This document shows, in pieces, positions 43,091-52,191 of a stretch of DNA of 64,000 bases. Each line of letters opens with the position of its first letter. Position 1 is the first letter of the stretch. The notes below the pieces were generated by a model that saw only the letters and a list, made by a program, of their open reading frames with translations, was not told where the DNA came from and made no database searches. The DNA comes from Pseudosulfitobacter koreensis (lineage in GTDB: Bacteria; Pseudomonadota; Alphaproteobacteria; Rhodobacterales; Rhodobacteraceae). The DNA lies in the NCBI RefSeq assembly GCF_024733015.1, contig NZ_JANKJG010000008.1, positions 122,065 through 186,064 on the forward strand, written 5' to 3'. A program made the position numbers and the translations under genes.

Positions 43091-43444
43091 GGCGAGGTGA
43101 TGTTGTGCCGATTCCCTGCGCCCATGTCGCTTTCAGATGCTGGAAATGTCGTTTTCGTGACGTGATTTCCCAAACCATGCGTTGACGCGCAGGCCGCAGT
43201 ATTGCCTGATAGGACAACAAGTTTGCATTTCGCCTACTCTGCGCCACTTCGTTCTCAGGGTATATCACCGGCCAGCAATCCGACGCTCGGCGGGGCAATC
43301 GAACAGGGGAGCAGGATCGCCACCCATCTGGCGCACAAAAGGTCATCGCGACCATTCCACAACAATTGAACCGGGCCGCGCCGCCAAGGCCGCTCGAAAT
43401 CACCGGCGGGATCAACCCGCTTCAGCCTACCGACAGGGGCATGC
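43091..43444. other. 354-base intergenic stretch without a visible gene
   Basis: Lies between the AraC gene and the first ABC permease. Codon use in all frames is unlike the neighbours. A solute-binding protein gene would be expected about here but none is seen. It probably holds the transporter promoter, and a purine-rich site (AGGGGC) precedes the permease start. Confidence 0.5.
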
Positions 43445-44491
43445 ATGGGACTATTTATACTCAGACGTCTGGGCGTGATGATCGTGACGGCCTTGTGCCT
43501 GACCTTTATCGTGTTCTTTCTGACCAACCTCTATCCGAACCTCGAAAAACTGGCCAAGACCCAAGGCAATTTTCGCATGTCAGACGAGGCTGTCGCGAGC
43601 TATCTGGAAAAACGCGGCTATCTCGACCCGATGCCGGTGAAATTCGGCCGCTGGCTGGGCGTGGTTCCGGGCTGGGTGACCGAAGCGCCCGACGGCACCG
43701 TCACCGGGCGCTGTTTTGCCGAAGGCACGCCACCCGAAGACCGCCGCACCTTTTGCGGGGTGCTGCAAGGCAATTGGGGCCAATCCACGGTGTTCAAGGA
43801 CGACGTGGGCGGCATCGTGCTGGAACGTCTGGGCAAGACGGGCAAGCTGATGGGGTTCGTTCTGCTGGTCATGGTGCCCTCTGCGCTGCTGATCGGGGTG
43901 CTGGCGGGCATGCGCGAGGGCTCGCCGTTGGACCGCTCGCTGTCGACATTCTCGATCGCGACGACGGCGACGCCTGAATATGTGTCGGGCGTGATCTTCA
44001 TCGCGGTGTTTTCCTCCTCCGCCTTTGGGCTGAAGTGGTTCAAGGGGTCGGCGACATCGGCGATGGAAAACGCGACCTTCGAGAATTTCACCCTGCCGGT
44101 GCTGACAATCGCACTTTACGGCATGGGCTATATCGCCCGCATGACCCGCGCGTCGATGACCGAGGTGATGACTGCGCAATATATCCGCACCGCGCGGCTC
44201 AAGGGCGTCAGCTTTCGCAACATCGTGCTGAAACACGCGCTGCGCAACGCGCTGATCGCACCTTTCACGGTGATCATGCTGCAGATCCCCTGGCTGCTGA
44301 ACGGTGTGGTGATCGTGGAAACCCTGTTCAACTACAAGGGGTTCGGCTGGGTTCTGGTGCAGGCGGCGGGCAATAACGATATCGAACTGCTGCTGGCGGT
44401 GTCGGTCGTGTCGGTGATCGTGGTGCTGATGACGCAGCTGATCTCGGACATCGGCTATGTCATCCTGAACCCGCGCATCCGCATATCATAA
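43445..44491 (+). CDS. Peptide-type ABC transporter permease (DppB-like)
   Basis: A 348-residue inner-membrane permease of the dipeptide/oligopeptide/nickel class. One N-terminal helix is followed by a periplasmic stretch of about 100 residues (longer than in E. coli DppB), then the permease domain. The EAA-type cytoplasmic loop is ARLKGVSFRNIVLKHALRNA. It is the first gene of a transporter run with a second permease and a fused ATPase. No binding protein is linked. Confidence 0.9.
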   Translation: MGLFILRRLGVMIVTALCLTFIVFFLTNLYPNLEKLAKTQGNFRMSDEAVASYLEKRGYLDPMPVKFGRWLGVVPGWVTEAPDGTVTGRCFAEGTPPEDRRTFCGVLQGNWGQSTVFKDDVGGIVLERLGKTGKLMGFVLLVMVPSALLIGVLAGMREGSPLDRSLSTFSIATTATPEYVSGVIFIAVFSSSAFGLKWFKGSATSAMENATFENFTLPVLTIALYGMGYIARMTRASMTEVMTAQYIRTARLKGVSFRNIVLKHALRNALIAPFTVIMLQIPWLLNGVVIVETLFNYKGFGWVLVQAAGNNDIELLLAVSVVSVIVVLMTQLISDIGYVILNPRIRIS

Positions 44492-44505
44492 GGGAGGTCT
44501 GCTAG

Positions 44506-45975
44506 ATGGAACAACTGACCTGGACAGGCGCCCTGAGCGGGCTGAACGTGGTCTTTTTCGCAGTCGCGGCGGCGCTGATCCTATCGGTCATCGCCAGCAT
44601 CGCGGTGTCGATCTTTGCCCGCGACACCGGGCCATTAGGTGTGAACGCCGATGGCACGCTGATGGCGCCCTTGGGCATGACCGGCATGACGGCGCAGGCG
44701 CGATACTACAGCTTTCTGGCGCTGGTGGTGGTCGTGCTGCTTTACGTGGTGGGCGGCATCGCTATGGGCACCGGGGCGGGCATCATCGGGGGGCTTGCGC
44801 GCAACATGCTGCCGGTGTGGATCGCGCTGATCGCGACCTTTGCGGTGTCGATCACCTTCAAGCGCAAGTTGGGGCTTTATGGCAAGCTGTTCGACAGCAC
44901 CATAGGCATGATCGGCTTTGGTCTGGTGATGTTCTGGGTGTTCGCGGGCGTCATGGGCGGGGCGTTCGACATGCTGATTACCCATGATCCGCTCAGCCAG
45001 TTTTCGGGGATGAAAAACGCGTTGCCCGGCACACCCCTGCGCGGAGCCGAGCCGGACGATTACCAGTGGTTCCTGCTGGGTGGCGACAACCTGGCACGCG
45101 ACGTCTTCTCGCGGCTGATCAAGGGCGCGTGGATCGTGGTCAAGATCGCACCCTTCGCGACGCTGTTCGCTTTCATGGTCGGGATCACGCTGGGCCTGCC
45201 CGCAGGCTATTACAGCGGGCGGCTGGACACGTTCCTGTCGTTTCTGGCCAACCTGATCCTGGCGTTTCCGGTGATCTTGCTGTTCTACCTGCTGGTCACG
45301 CCCGAAATCGTGATGACCGGCATTCCCAACTATATGGCGGCCGTGCTGTTCTCGTTTCCCATCGTGTTCTGCGCAGTGCTGCTGAATTCGCGCTATTACA
45401 CGCAGCCGTCGCTGCGCACACCGCTGCTGATCGTGGTCTTGGGCGTGTTGATCTGGGGCTATCTGTCGCTGATATCGAACGACGGGGCCATCGTGGCCAA
45501 TGACAGCTACCGCATCCCCGGCCTACCGGAGTTTGCGGACTGGATCGACATGGACAGCGGGTTGCTGACGGTCTTTGTCGCGGTGGTCTTCGTCAACGCG
45601 CCGACAGTGTTTCGGATCGTGCGGGGCCTGGCACTGGACATCAAGACACGCGACTATGTGGCGGCGGCGCAGACCCGTGGCGAGGGACCCTGGTACATCA
45701 TGCTGTGGGAGATCCTGCCCAACGCCCGCGGGCCGCTGATCGTCGATTTCTGTCTGCGGATCGGATACAGCACCATCCTGCTGGGCACGCTGGGCTTTTT
45801 CGGGCTGGGACTGGAAAGCGAAAGCCCTGACTGGGGCACCACGATCAACTCGGGACGGCGGTTGCTGTCACTTTACCCGCATGCGGCGATGGTGCCGGCA
45901 TTCGCGCTGATGACGCTGGTGCTGGGGTTGAACCTGCTGGCCGACGGGCTGCGCGAGGAATCCTTGCGCGACTGA
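44506..45975 (+). CDS. Peptide-type ABC transporter permease, extended (DppC-like)
   Basis: A 489-residue permease, well over the usual 280-300 of DppC. The extra roughly 150 N-terminal residues hold about four hydrophobic helices. The permease core starts near the RDVFSRLIKGAWIVVK segment, and the EAA loop is AAQTRGEGPWYIMLWEILPNARGP. It follows the first permease by 14 bases and pairs with it. Such long forms occur in Rhodobacterales; what the extra domain does is unknown. Confidence 0.9.
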   Translation: MEQLTWTGALSGLNVVFFAVAAALILSVIASIAVSIFARDTGPLGVNADGTLMAPLGMTGMTAQARYYSFLALVVVVLLYVVGGIAMGTGAGIIGGLARNMLPVWIALIATFAVSITFKRKLGLYGKLFDSTIGMIGFGLVMFWVFAGVMGGAFDMLITHDPLSQFSGMKNALPGTPLRGAEPDDYQWFLLGGDNLARDVFSRLIKGAWIVVKIAPFATLFAFMVGITLGLPAGYYSGRLDTFLSFLANLILAFPVILLFYLLVTPEIVMTGIPNYMAAVLFSFPIVFCAVLLNSRYYTQPSLRTPLLIVVLGVLIWGYLSLISNDGAIVANDSYRIPGLPEFADWIDMDSGLLTVFVAVVFVNAPTVFRIVRGLALDIKTRDYVAAAQTRGEGPWYIMLWEILPNARGPLIVDFCLRIGYSTILLGTLGFFGLGLESESPDWGTTINSGRRLLSLYPHAAMVPAFALMTLVLGLNLLADGLREESLRD

Positions 45976-45990
45976 CGAGGGACGGCGTTT

Positions 45991-46028
45991 CGGGGGCTCT
46001 GCCCCCGGAGCCCCCGGGATATTTATAG
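45991..46028. repeat. Dispersed GC-rich palindromic repeat, copy 2 (inverted)
   Basis: CGGGGGCTCTGCCCCCG, then GAGCCCCCGGGATATTTAT. Its reverse complement aligns with copies at 2321-2364 and 60551-60595 (an ATAAA-type lead, a CTCCGGGG-type run and a CAGAGC centre). It lies between the long permease and the ATPase genes within the transporter run. The hairpin CGGGGG/CCCCCG could modulate the ratio of the two products. Confidence 0.6.
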
Positions 46029-46067
46029 CCAAAAGAAGCCCAATGGGCGCTGCGGCAAGGGAGAGCG

Positions 46068-48155
46068 ATGATGGTCAAGGACGCCTATGACGGCCCCATT
46101 CTGGAGATCGACAAGCTGTCGATTTCGTTTTTCACACGGCTGCGGGAAATTCCTGCGGTCATGGATTTTTCGGTCAGCATACAACCCGGCGAGGCCGTGG
46201 GGCTGGTGGGCGAAAGCGGTTGCGGCAAATCCACGGTGGCCTTGGGGGTGATGCAGGACTTGGGCGTCAACGGGCGCGTCGTGGGCGGGTCGATCAAGTT
46301 CAAGGGCCGCGATCTGGGGGCGATGACCCAGGACGAGCTGCGCGACATTCGCGGGTCGGAAATCGCGATGATCTATCAGGAGCCGATGGCCTCGTTGAAC
46401 CCTGCGATGAAGGTCGGGCGGCAGTTGATGGAAGTGCCGATGATCCACGCGGGCATGAGTGAGAAAGAGGCCCACGCGCGCGCATTGCAAGTGGTCACCG
46501 ACGTGAAGCTGCCCGACCCCAAGCGTATTCTGGATGCCTATCCCCACCAGTTGTCAGGAGGACAGCAACAGCGCATCGTGATCGCGATGGCGCTGATGTC
46601 CGAGCCGTCGCTGCTGATCCTCGACGAGCCCACGACCGCGCTGGATGTCACCGTCGAGGCGGCGGTGGTCGAGTTGGTCAAGGATCTGGGCAAGAAATAC
46701 GGCACCTCCATGTTGTTCATCAGCCACAACCTTGGGCTTGTTCTGGAAACCTGCGACCGCATCTGCGTGATGTATTCGGGCGAAGCGGTAGAGCGCGGCA
46801 GCATCGAGGATGTGTTCGACGAGATGCAGCACCCCTATACACAGGCGCTGTTCCGGTCGATCCCCCTGCCCGGTGCCGACAAGAACGCGCGTCCCCTGAT
46901 CGCCATTCCGGGTAATTTCCCGCTGCCGCACGAGCGGCCCGTGGGCTGCAACTTTGGCCCGCGCTGCGACTATTTTCAGGCGGGGCGTTGCGACCAGGGC
47001 GACATTCCGATGTTCCCCGTGCCCGGTGACGACGTGCACAACACCCGCTGCCTGCGGTTCCAGGAGATCGACTGGCAGGCCCCGCTGGCGCTGGCCGAGG
47101 TCAAGACCAAGGGCGAGATCGGCGATGTGGTCCTGCGGATGGACAACCTCAAGAAATACTACGAGGTCGCGGCCAACGCGCTGTTCGGCGGCGGTGCGAC
47201 CAAGGTGGTCAAGGCGAACGAGACCCTCAGCTTTGAAGCGCGCGAATCCGAGACGCTGGCCATCGTCGGCGAAAGCGGCTGTGGCAAGTCGACCTTTGCC
47301 AAGGTTCTGATGGGTCTGGAAACCGCGACCGAGGGCACGATCACACTGGGCAACCGCGAGATTCAGGACATCCCCATCGAGAAACGTGACACGCAGACGG
47401 TGGCCGACGTGCAGATGGTGTTCCAGAACCCGTTCGATACGCTGAACCCGTCGATGACCGTGGGGCGGCAGATCATCCGGGCGCTGGAGATTTTCAAGAT
47501 CGGCAAGAACGAGCGTGAACGGCGCACGCGCATGCTGGAGCTGCTGGATCTGGTCAAGCTGCCGCGCGAATTTGCGGGCCGGATGCCGCGCCAGCTGTCG
47601 GGCGGGCAAAAGCAACGTGTCGGTATCGCGCGCGCCTTCGCAGGCGATGCACGGATCGTTGTGGCGGATGAGCCTGTCTCGGCGCTGGATGTGTCGGTGC
47701 AGGCGGCGGTGACCGATCTGCTGATGGAGATCCAGCGCGAACACAAGACCACATTGCTGTTCATCAGCCACGATCTGAGCATCGTGCGTTACCTCGCAGA
47801 CCGGGTGATGGTGATGTATCTGGGTCACGTGGTCGAACTGGGCACCACGGACCAAGTGTTTTCGCCGCCCTATCACCCCTATACCGAGGCGCTGCTGTCG
47901 GCCGTTCCCATCGCCGACACCCGCGTCAAGAAAAAGCACATCGTGCTTGAGGGCGACATACCGTCCGCGATGAACCCGCCGCCGGGATGCCCGTTCCAGA
48001 CGCGCTGTGGCTGGAAAGCGCAAGTGCCGGGCAATCTATGCGAGACCGAAGTGCCGCCGATGCGCCGCATGGCCTCGGGCCATCAGGTCAAATGCCATCT
48101 GAGCGAAGAGAAGTTTGCGGAAATGGAGCCGGTGATCCAGATCGCTGCAGAATAA
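46068..48155 (+). CDS. Fused dual ATP-binding ABC transporter protein (DppD-DppF type)
   Basis: A 695-residue cytoplasmic ATPase containing two complete ABC cassettes. The first has GESGCGKST at about residue 45 and LSGGQQQR; the second has GESGCGKST at about residue 400 and LSGGQKQR. Each ends with the oligopeptide-type C-terminal Cys-rich region (for example CNFGPRCDYFQAGRC), which may bind an iron-sulfur cluster. It supplies energy to the two permeases upstream. A strong terminator follows. Confidence 0.95.
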   Translation: MMVKDAYDGPILEIDKLSISFFTRLREIPAVMDFSVSIQPGEAVGLVGESGCGKSTVALGVMQDLGVNGRVVGGSIKFKGRDLGAMTQDELRDIRGSEIAMIYQEPMASLNPAMKVGRQLMEVPMIHAGMSEKEAHARALQVVTDVKLPDPKRILDAYPHQLSGGQQQRIVIAMALMSEPSLLILDEPTTALDVTVEAAVVELVKDLGKKYGTSMLFISHNLGLVLETCDRICVMYSGEAVERGSIEDVFDEMQHPYTQALFRSIPLPGADKNARPLIAIPGNFPLPHERPVGCNFGPRCDYFQAGRCDQGDIPMFPVPGDDVHNTRCLRFQEIDWQAPLALAEVKTKGEIGDVVLRMDNLKKYYEVAANALFGGGATKVVKANETLSFEARESETLAIVGESGCGKSTFAKVLMGLETATEGTITLGNREIQDIPIEKRDTQTVADVQMVFQNPFDTLNPSMTVGRQIIRALEIFKIGKNERERRTRMLELLDLVKLPREFAGRMPRQLSGGQKQRVGIARAFAGDARIVVADEPVSALDVSVQAAVTDLLMEIQREHKTTLLFISHDLSIVRYLADRVMVMYLGHVVELGTTDQVFSPPYHPYTEALLSAVPIADTRVKKKHIVLEGDIPSAMNPPPGCPFQTRCGWKAQVPGNLCETEVPPMRRMASGHQVKCHLSEEKFAEMEPVIQIAAE

Positions 48156-48162
48156 TACGTGA

Positions 48163-48197
48163 AGAGGGCCGCAGCATCGCTGCGACCCTCTGGTTTT
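48163..48197 (+). terminator. Rho-independent terminator of the ABC transporter run
   Basis: AGAGGGCCGCAGC, loop ATC, GCTGCGACCCTCT: a 13-bp stem with one C-A mismatch, followed by GGTTTT. It lies just after the fused ATPase gene. Confidence 0.85.
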
Positions 48198-48216
48198 CAA
48201 AGCGCTTTCGGTAAGG

Positions 48217-48723
48217 TTAGTTGGATCGGTCAGAGCGGACCGTGTCGGGCACGTTCTCGACCACCTTGTCGACCAGCGCCGTGATCATCGCCTCGTAAAA
48301 GTCGTCACGACCGGGTGCGATATAGATCACGCCGTCCTCGGGGGTCTCGGCTGTCATCGCTTTGATATAGACCGGGATCGTCTCGGCGTTGATTTCGCGG
48401 TTGTCGTCGGTGTAGTTGATCGAGCCGTAAAGCTCGTTGAATTCGGCACTGTCGGGCAGGATGGAATCGCCGTCCAGCATCACGCCCTTGATCTCGACCT
48501 TGATGACGGGGTCGCCCGCGTCGCCTGTGATGTCGATACGCTCGGCGATCATACGCGCGATGTCTTCCTCGATCTGCGGGTAATATTGCAGGGCGTTGGC
48601 ATCGACGTTTTCGGTCAGGTCGGCTTGTACGGTGACCTCGGCGATGGGCGTGGCCGCGAAGACGCCCAGCGGCAGCAGGGCGATGGCGGTGGCGGCGGTC
48701 AGTCTTGCGAGTGTCGTCTTCAT
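48217..48723 (-). CDS. Predicted periplasmic protein, function unknown
   Basis: A 168-residue protein with a signal peptide (MKTTLARLTAATAIALLPLG, cleavage near VFAA). The acidic mature part has an N-terminal strand TPIAEVTVQADLTENVDANA and ends with helix DDFYEAMITALVDKVVENV. The ATG at 48723 follows AAGGAG. I do not recognise the family. It stands alone, convergent with the ABC transporter. Confidence 0.78.
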   Translation of the reverse strand: MKTTLARLTAATAIALLPLGVFAATPIAEVTVQADLTENVDANALQYYPQIEEDIARMIAERIDITGDAGDPVIKVEIKGVMLDGDSILPDSAEFNELYGSINYTDDNREINAETIPVYIKAMTAETPEDGVIYIAPGRDDFYEAMITALVDKVVENVPDTVRSDRSN

Positions 48724-48930
48724 TATCTTGCTCCTTCCGAAGGCCGTAATGGCCTGCGATGTGCCAACCAACCTTGGCCGAAGCAAAAAGGTTCCACCCT
48801 GTGCAGAGATGCCGGAAACGTGAAGCACCGCGGCAGGCGGAAACCCGCCTTTTATCATGAAAACATTGAAAAAAATTTGAGCATCCTGCGGTGCGTGAGG
48901 CCGATCACGCAAGGGTCCGGGGCGGGAAAA

Positions 48931-49527
48931 TCAGCTGCCCCAGATCACCTTGACGTAGTTCTGGGTCTCTTTGTAGGGCGGCACGCCGTTGTGCCGTTTC
49001 ACCGCACCGGGGCCCGCATTATAGGCCGCTAGCGCCAGACGCCAGCTGCCGAAGGTGCGGTATTGCTGGCTGAGATAGCGCGCGCCACCGTCGAGGTTCT
49101 GGTTGGGGTCACTTGGATCCACGCGCAGACGGCGCGCGGTGCCGGGCATCAGCTGCGCCAGTCCCAGCGCACCCTTGTGGGATTTGGCGGTCGGGTTCCA
49201 GCCGGACTCCTGCTGAATCAGCCGCAGGAACAGATCCTCGGGCACCCCGTGGCGCCGAGCGGCCTCGCGCGCGGCGGTCAGGTACACACCCTTGTACTTG
49301 CCGCTGTAGGACGGGTTCACGTCCCATTTGGTCGGTGTGTTGACCGTTGCGGGCTGCAATTTGACCGAGGCCGTGTATTGCTGCGAGGCGCGGTTATCCA
49401 GAACCTTCAGCTGCGAGCCGAAAAGCTTGCTGCGGCTTTTGGACGAAAACATGTCCGCCTGGGCAGCCCCTGTCGCAGCCCCCGTCAGCGCGGCCCCGAT
49501 CACAAGCGTGGAAATCCATACGCGCAT
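48931..49527 (-). CDS. Lytic transglycosylase (SLT domain)
   Basis: Cleaves peptidoglycan between MurNAc and GlcNAc. The 198-residue protein has a signal peptide ending near AAQA, a linker of about 60 residues, then the soluble lytic transglycosylase domain. The catalytic Glu is in [10 protein letters not shown] and the SLT motifs are [13 protein letters not shown] and [14 protein letters not shown]. No amidase or peptidoglycan-binding domain. The gene is divergent from ssb. Confidence 0.92.
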   Translation of the reverse strand: MRVWISTLVIGAALTGAATGAAQADMFSSKSRSKLFGSQLKVLDNRASQQYTASVKLQPATVNTPTKWDVNPSYSGKYKGVYLTAAREAARRHGVPEDLFLRLIQQESGWNPTAKSHKGALGLAQLMPGTARRLRVDPSDPNQNLDGGARYLSQQYRTFGSWRLALAAYNAGPGAVKRHNGVPPYKETQNYVKVIWGS

Positions 49528-49723
49528 ATTGTCTGCCCCCCCCCGAAAGAAATACCGGCCCTGGTTTCACCCTGCGCCGCACTATACTTAATTTCGTGCT
49601 TTCGGCCACCCCTTAAGGTCCCGATAACCGTTAGCGGTCTGTTTACCAAGGTCCGGCCAATCTGTAGGTTGTCACGACCGTTCGGGAATCGCCTGGACGG
49701 GAACGAATGAGTGAGAGGACATC

Positions 49724-50233
49724 ATGGCTGGCTCAGTGAACAAAGTGATCCTAATCGGCAATCTGGGCCGTGATCCTGAAGTGCGCAGCTTTCAGAACGG
49801 CGGCAAGGTGTGCAACCTGCGCATCGCCACGTCGGAGAACTGGAAAGACCGCAACACAGGCGAACGCAAGGAACGCACCGAATGGCATTCGGTCGCGATC
49901 TTTCAGGAAGGTCTGGTGCGTGTGGCCGAGCAATACCTGAAAAAGGGCTCGAAAGTGTATATCGAAGGCCAGTTGCAGACCCGCAAATGGCAGGACCAGT
50001 CCGGTCAGGACCGCTATTCGACCGAGGTGGTGTTGCAGGGCTATGGCGGCACGCTGACCATGCTGGACGGCCCAAGTGGCGGCGGCGGTGGCGGCGGTGG
50101 CAACTACGGCGGCGGCGGTGGTGGGTCCGACTATGACAGCGGCCCGTCGGATGACCGTTACGGCGGCCAATCCTCGGGCGGCGGCAATGCGCCTTCGTCC
50201 TCGCGCGATCTGGACGACGAAATTCCGTTCTGA
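49724..50233 (+). CDS. ssb: Single-stranded DNA-binding protein
   Basis: Coats single-stranded DNA in replication and repair. The 169-residue protein has an N-terminal OB fold ([28 protein letters not shown]), a Gly/Ser-rich linker of about 45 residues and the C-terminal acidic tip DLDDEIPF that recruits partners. GAGAGGA lies before the ATG. It diverges from the lytic transglycosylase gene and converges on aroB. Confidence 0.97.
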   Translation: MAGSVNKVILIGNLGRDPEVRSFQNGGKVCNLRIATSENWKDRNTGERKERTEWHSVAIFQEGLVRVAEQYLKKGSKVYIEGQLQTRKWQDQSGQDRYSTEVVLQGYGGTLTMLDGPSGGGGGGGGNYGGGGGGSDYDSGPSDDRYGGQSSGGGNAPSSSRDLDDEIPF

Positions 50234-50271
50234 GGACAATGCTGTTCTAAGACATGTCTTCTGCGCGGCAC

Positions 50272-51372
50272 TTACCCGTCGCGCAGAACATCCAAGATTG
50301 CCTGGGTCGGCACATCGCCCGTGACAAAAGCATCGCCAATGCCCCGCGCCAGCACGAAACGCAGCTGACCCTGAACGACCTTCTTGTCCTGACCCATCAG
50401 TTCCAGCAGGGCCTGCGGCCCCGGCAGTTCGCCGTCGATATCTGCCAGATCGGTCTTCATCCCCATATCGCGCAGGTGCGCGCGCACGCGGCTGGGGTCT
50501 TCCTGACTGCATAGGCCCAATCGTGCCGACAGCGCGAATGCCAGCGCGCAGCCCACCGCAACACCTTCGCCGTGAAACAGCCTGTCGGAATAGCCCGTCG
50601 CCGCCTCGAGCGCGTGGCAGAACGTGTGGCCAAGGTTCAGCAAAGCCCGCTCGCCCTGTTCGGTCTCGTCGCGCGACACGATGTCAGCCTTCATCTGGAC
50701 AGAGCGGCGCACCGCCTCGATGCGCGCGGGCACGTCACCTGCGGCAAGCTTCGGCCCCTGCCCTTCGAGCCAGTCAAAGAACGCGGCGTCGCCCAGCAAC
50801 CCGTATTTCACGACCTCGCCATAGCCTGCCAGAAAATCGCGCGGCCGCAGCGTGCCCAGCACCCCCACATCCGCCAGCACCAGGCTGGGCTGGTGAAAGG
50901 CCCCGATCAGGTTCTTGCCGTGGCGCGCGTTGATCCCGGTCTTGCCGCCAACCGAACTGTCGACCTGTGCCAGCAGCGATGTGGGCACCTGCACGAAACG
51001 CACGCCGCGCCGCAGGATCGCGGCGGCAAAGCCCACCAGATCACCGATCACGCCACCGCCAAGGGCCACGACGATATCGCCGCGCTCGACCTTCTGATCC
51101 AGCAGCCAGTCGGTGCAGGCCATCAGATGCGGCCAGCTTTTGGTCGCCTCGCCTGCCGGCAACGTCATCGCGGCGCTGTCGATCCCATTGGCGCGCAGCC
51201 CGTCCTGCAAGCTGTCCAGGTGCAGCGCCGCCACGTTCTCGTCCGAGATGATGACCACGCGCGACCGTTTCAGCAGCGGTGCAATATGGGTGCCCGCTTC
51301 GGCCAGCAGCCCGGTGCCGATCAGCACGTCATAGGCGCGGCCCGGCAGGTTCACGTTCACGGTTTCATGCAT
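50272..51372 (-). CDS. aroB: 3-dehydroquinate synthase
   Basis: Second step of the shikimate pathway. The 366-residue protein has the NAD-binding block ALGGGVIGDLVGFAAA, metal-binding residues in LNLGHTFCHALE and the conserved LLAQVDSSVGGKTGIN. The ATG at 51372 overlaps the aroK stop by 8 bases; a TTG three bases earlier is in frame but unlikely. Confidence 0.97.
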   Translation of the reverse strand: MHETVNVNLPGRAYDVLIGTGLLAEAGTHIAPLLKRSRVVIISDENVAALHLDSLQDGLRANGIDSAAMTLPAGEATKSWPHLMACTDWLLDQKVERGDIVVALGGGVIGDLVGFAAAILRRGVRFVQVPTSLLAQVDSSVGGKTGINARHGKNLIGAFHQPSLVLADVGVLGTLRPRDFLAGYGEVVKYGLLGDAAFFDWLEGQGPKLAAGDVPARIEAVRRSVQMKADIVSRDETEQGERALLNLGHTFCHALEAATGYSDRLFHGEGVAVGCALAFALSARLGLCSQEDPSRVRAHLRDMGMKTDLADIDGELPGPQALLELMGQDKKVVQGQLRFVLARGIGDAFVTGDVPTQAILDVLRDG

Positions 51373-51961
51373 CAAAGCGCTCCAGCACGTCGGACCGCGT
51401 CAGCAGCGCCGCGATCACCCGTTCCGCCATGTCGTCGATGCTGTACGACGGCTTGGACGCCACATGCAGATCGGCAAGCTTGTAGATCGGCACGCGGGTT
51501 TCATAAAGGTCGGTCAGCTTGGCCCTGGGGTCGGGACTGCGCAGCAAGGGCCGCGTGTCCTTGTAGCGCACGCGTTGCCACAACAGCGGCAGGTCGGCGT
51601 TCAGCCAGACCGAGACGCCGCGCCGCGAGATGTTGTCGCGGTTTTCCTGGCTGAGAAACGCACCGCCTCCGGTAGAAAGGATGCCCTGCGCGGTGTCCAG
51701 CAGCCGCGAAATCACCTGCGTCTCCTTGATCCGAAAGAACGGCTCGCCATCCCGCTCGAATATCTCAGGCACAGTCATGTTGGCGGCGGCTTCGATCTCG
51801 TGGTCGCTGTCGATGAAGGGCACGCCCAGCTTTGCCGCCAGCGCCTTGCCCACCGCCGTCTTGCCCGCACCCATCATGCCGACCATCACAACGGTCTTGT
51901 GCAGGGCAAACTGCACGGGAACTGCCGAACTATCTGACGTTGATTGCTGAATTTCGCTCAT
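51365..51961 (-). CDS. aroK: Shikimate kinase
   Basis: Phosphorylates shikimate. The 198-residue protein has the Walker A VGMMGAGKTAVGKALA, the substrate-binding Asp in FIDSDHEIE and the GGGAF motif. It carries a 20-residue N-terminal extension. It is coupled to aroB downstream. A divergent trio ending in xerD starts 80 bases away. Confidence 0.96.
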   Translation of the reverse strand: MSEIQQSTSDSSAVPVQFALHKTVVMVGMMGAGKTAVGKALAAKLGVPFIDSDHEIEAAANMTVPEIFERDGEPFFRIKETQVISRLLDTAQGILSTGGGAFLSQENRDNISRRGVSVWLNADLPLLWQRVRYKDTRPLLRSPDPRAKLTDLYETRVPIYKLADLHVASKPSYSIDDMAERVIAALLTRSDVLERFDA

Positions 51962-52041
51962 ATTCAGGTGAATGACGTGATATTGCGCAAAAGGCCATAT
52001 ATAAGTTGGTCAAAACCAGAAAACCCGAGGCAGGCGCACAC

Positions 52042-52191
52042 ATGGGAAGACTGATCAAGTACTTGATATATCTAATCGTTCTGGGACTGATCGGTTTGGT
52101 TATCTATGCCTATGCCGGTCCGTTTTTCGGCGCGGACTTTGACCCGCCGCAAACCGAAGTGCGCGTGCCAGTGACCCTTGATGTCGATTAA
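52042..52191 (+). CDS. 49-residue single-pass membrane protein
   Basis: The ATG at 52042 gives MGRLIKYLIYLIVLGLIGLV, then AYAGPFFGADFDPPQTEVRVPVTLDVD. One helix with a short C-terminal tail in the periplasm is likely. The last 11 bases overlap the next gene, which points to co-translation. I recall similar tiny proteins before xerD-linked genes in Rhodobacterales. Function unknown. Confidence 0.72.
   Translation: MGRLIKYLIYLIVLGLIGLVIYAYAGPFFGADFDPPQTEVRVPVTLDVD

Noticed and set aside
43091..43444. Missing or decayed solute-binding protein gene
   Set aside because: No frame shows a signal peptide or SBP_bac_5-like blocks, and codon use is not coding-like.
49528..49723. LexA (SOS) box upstream of ssb
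   Set aside because: No GTTC-N7-GTTC direct repeat is present in the spacer.
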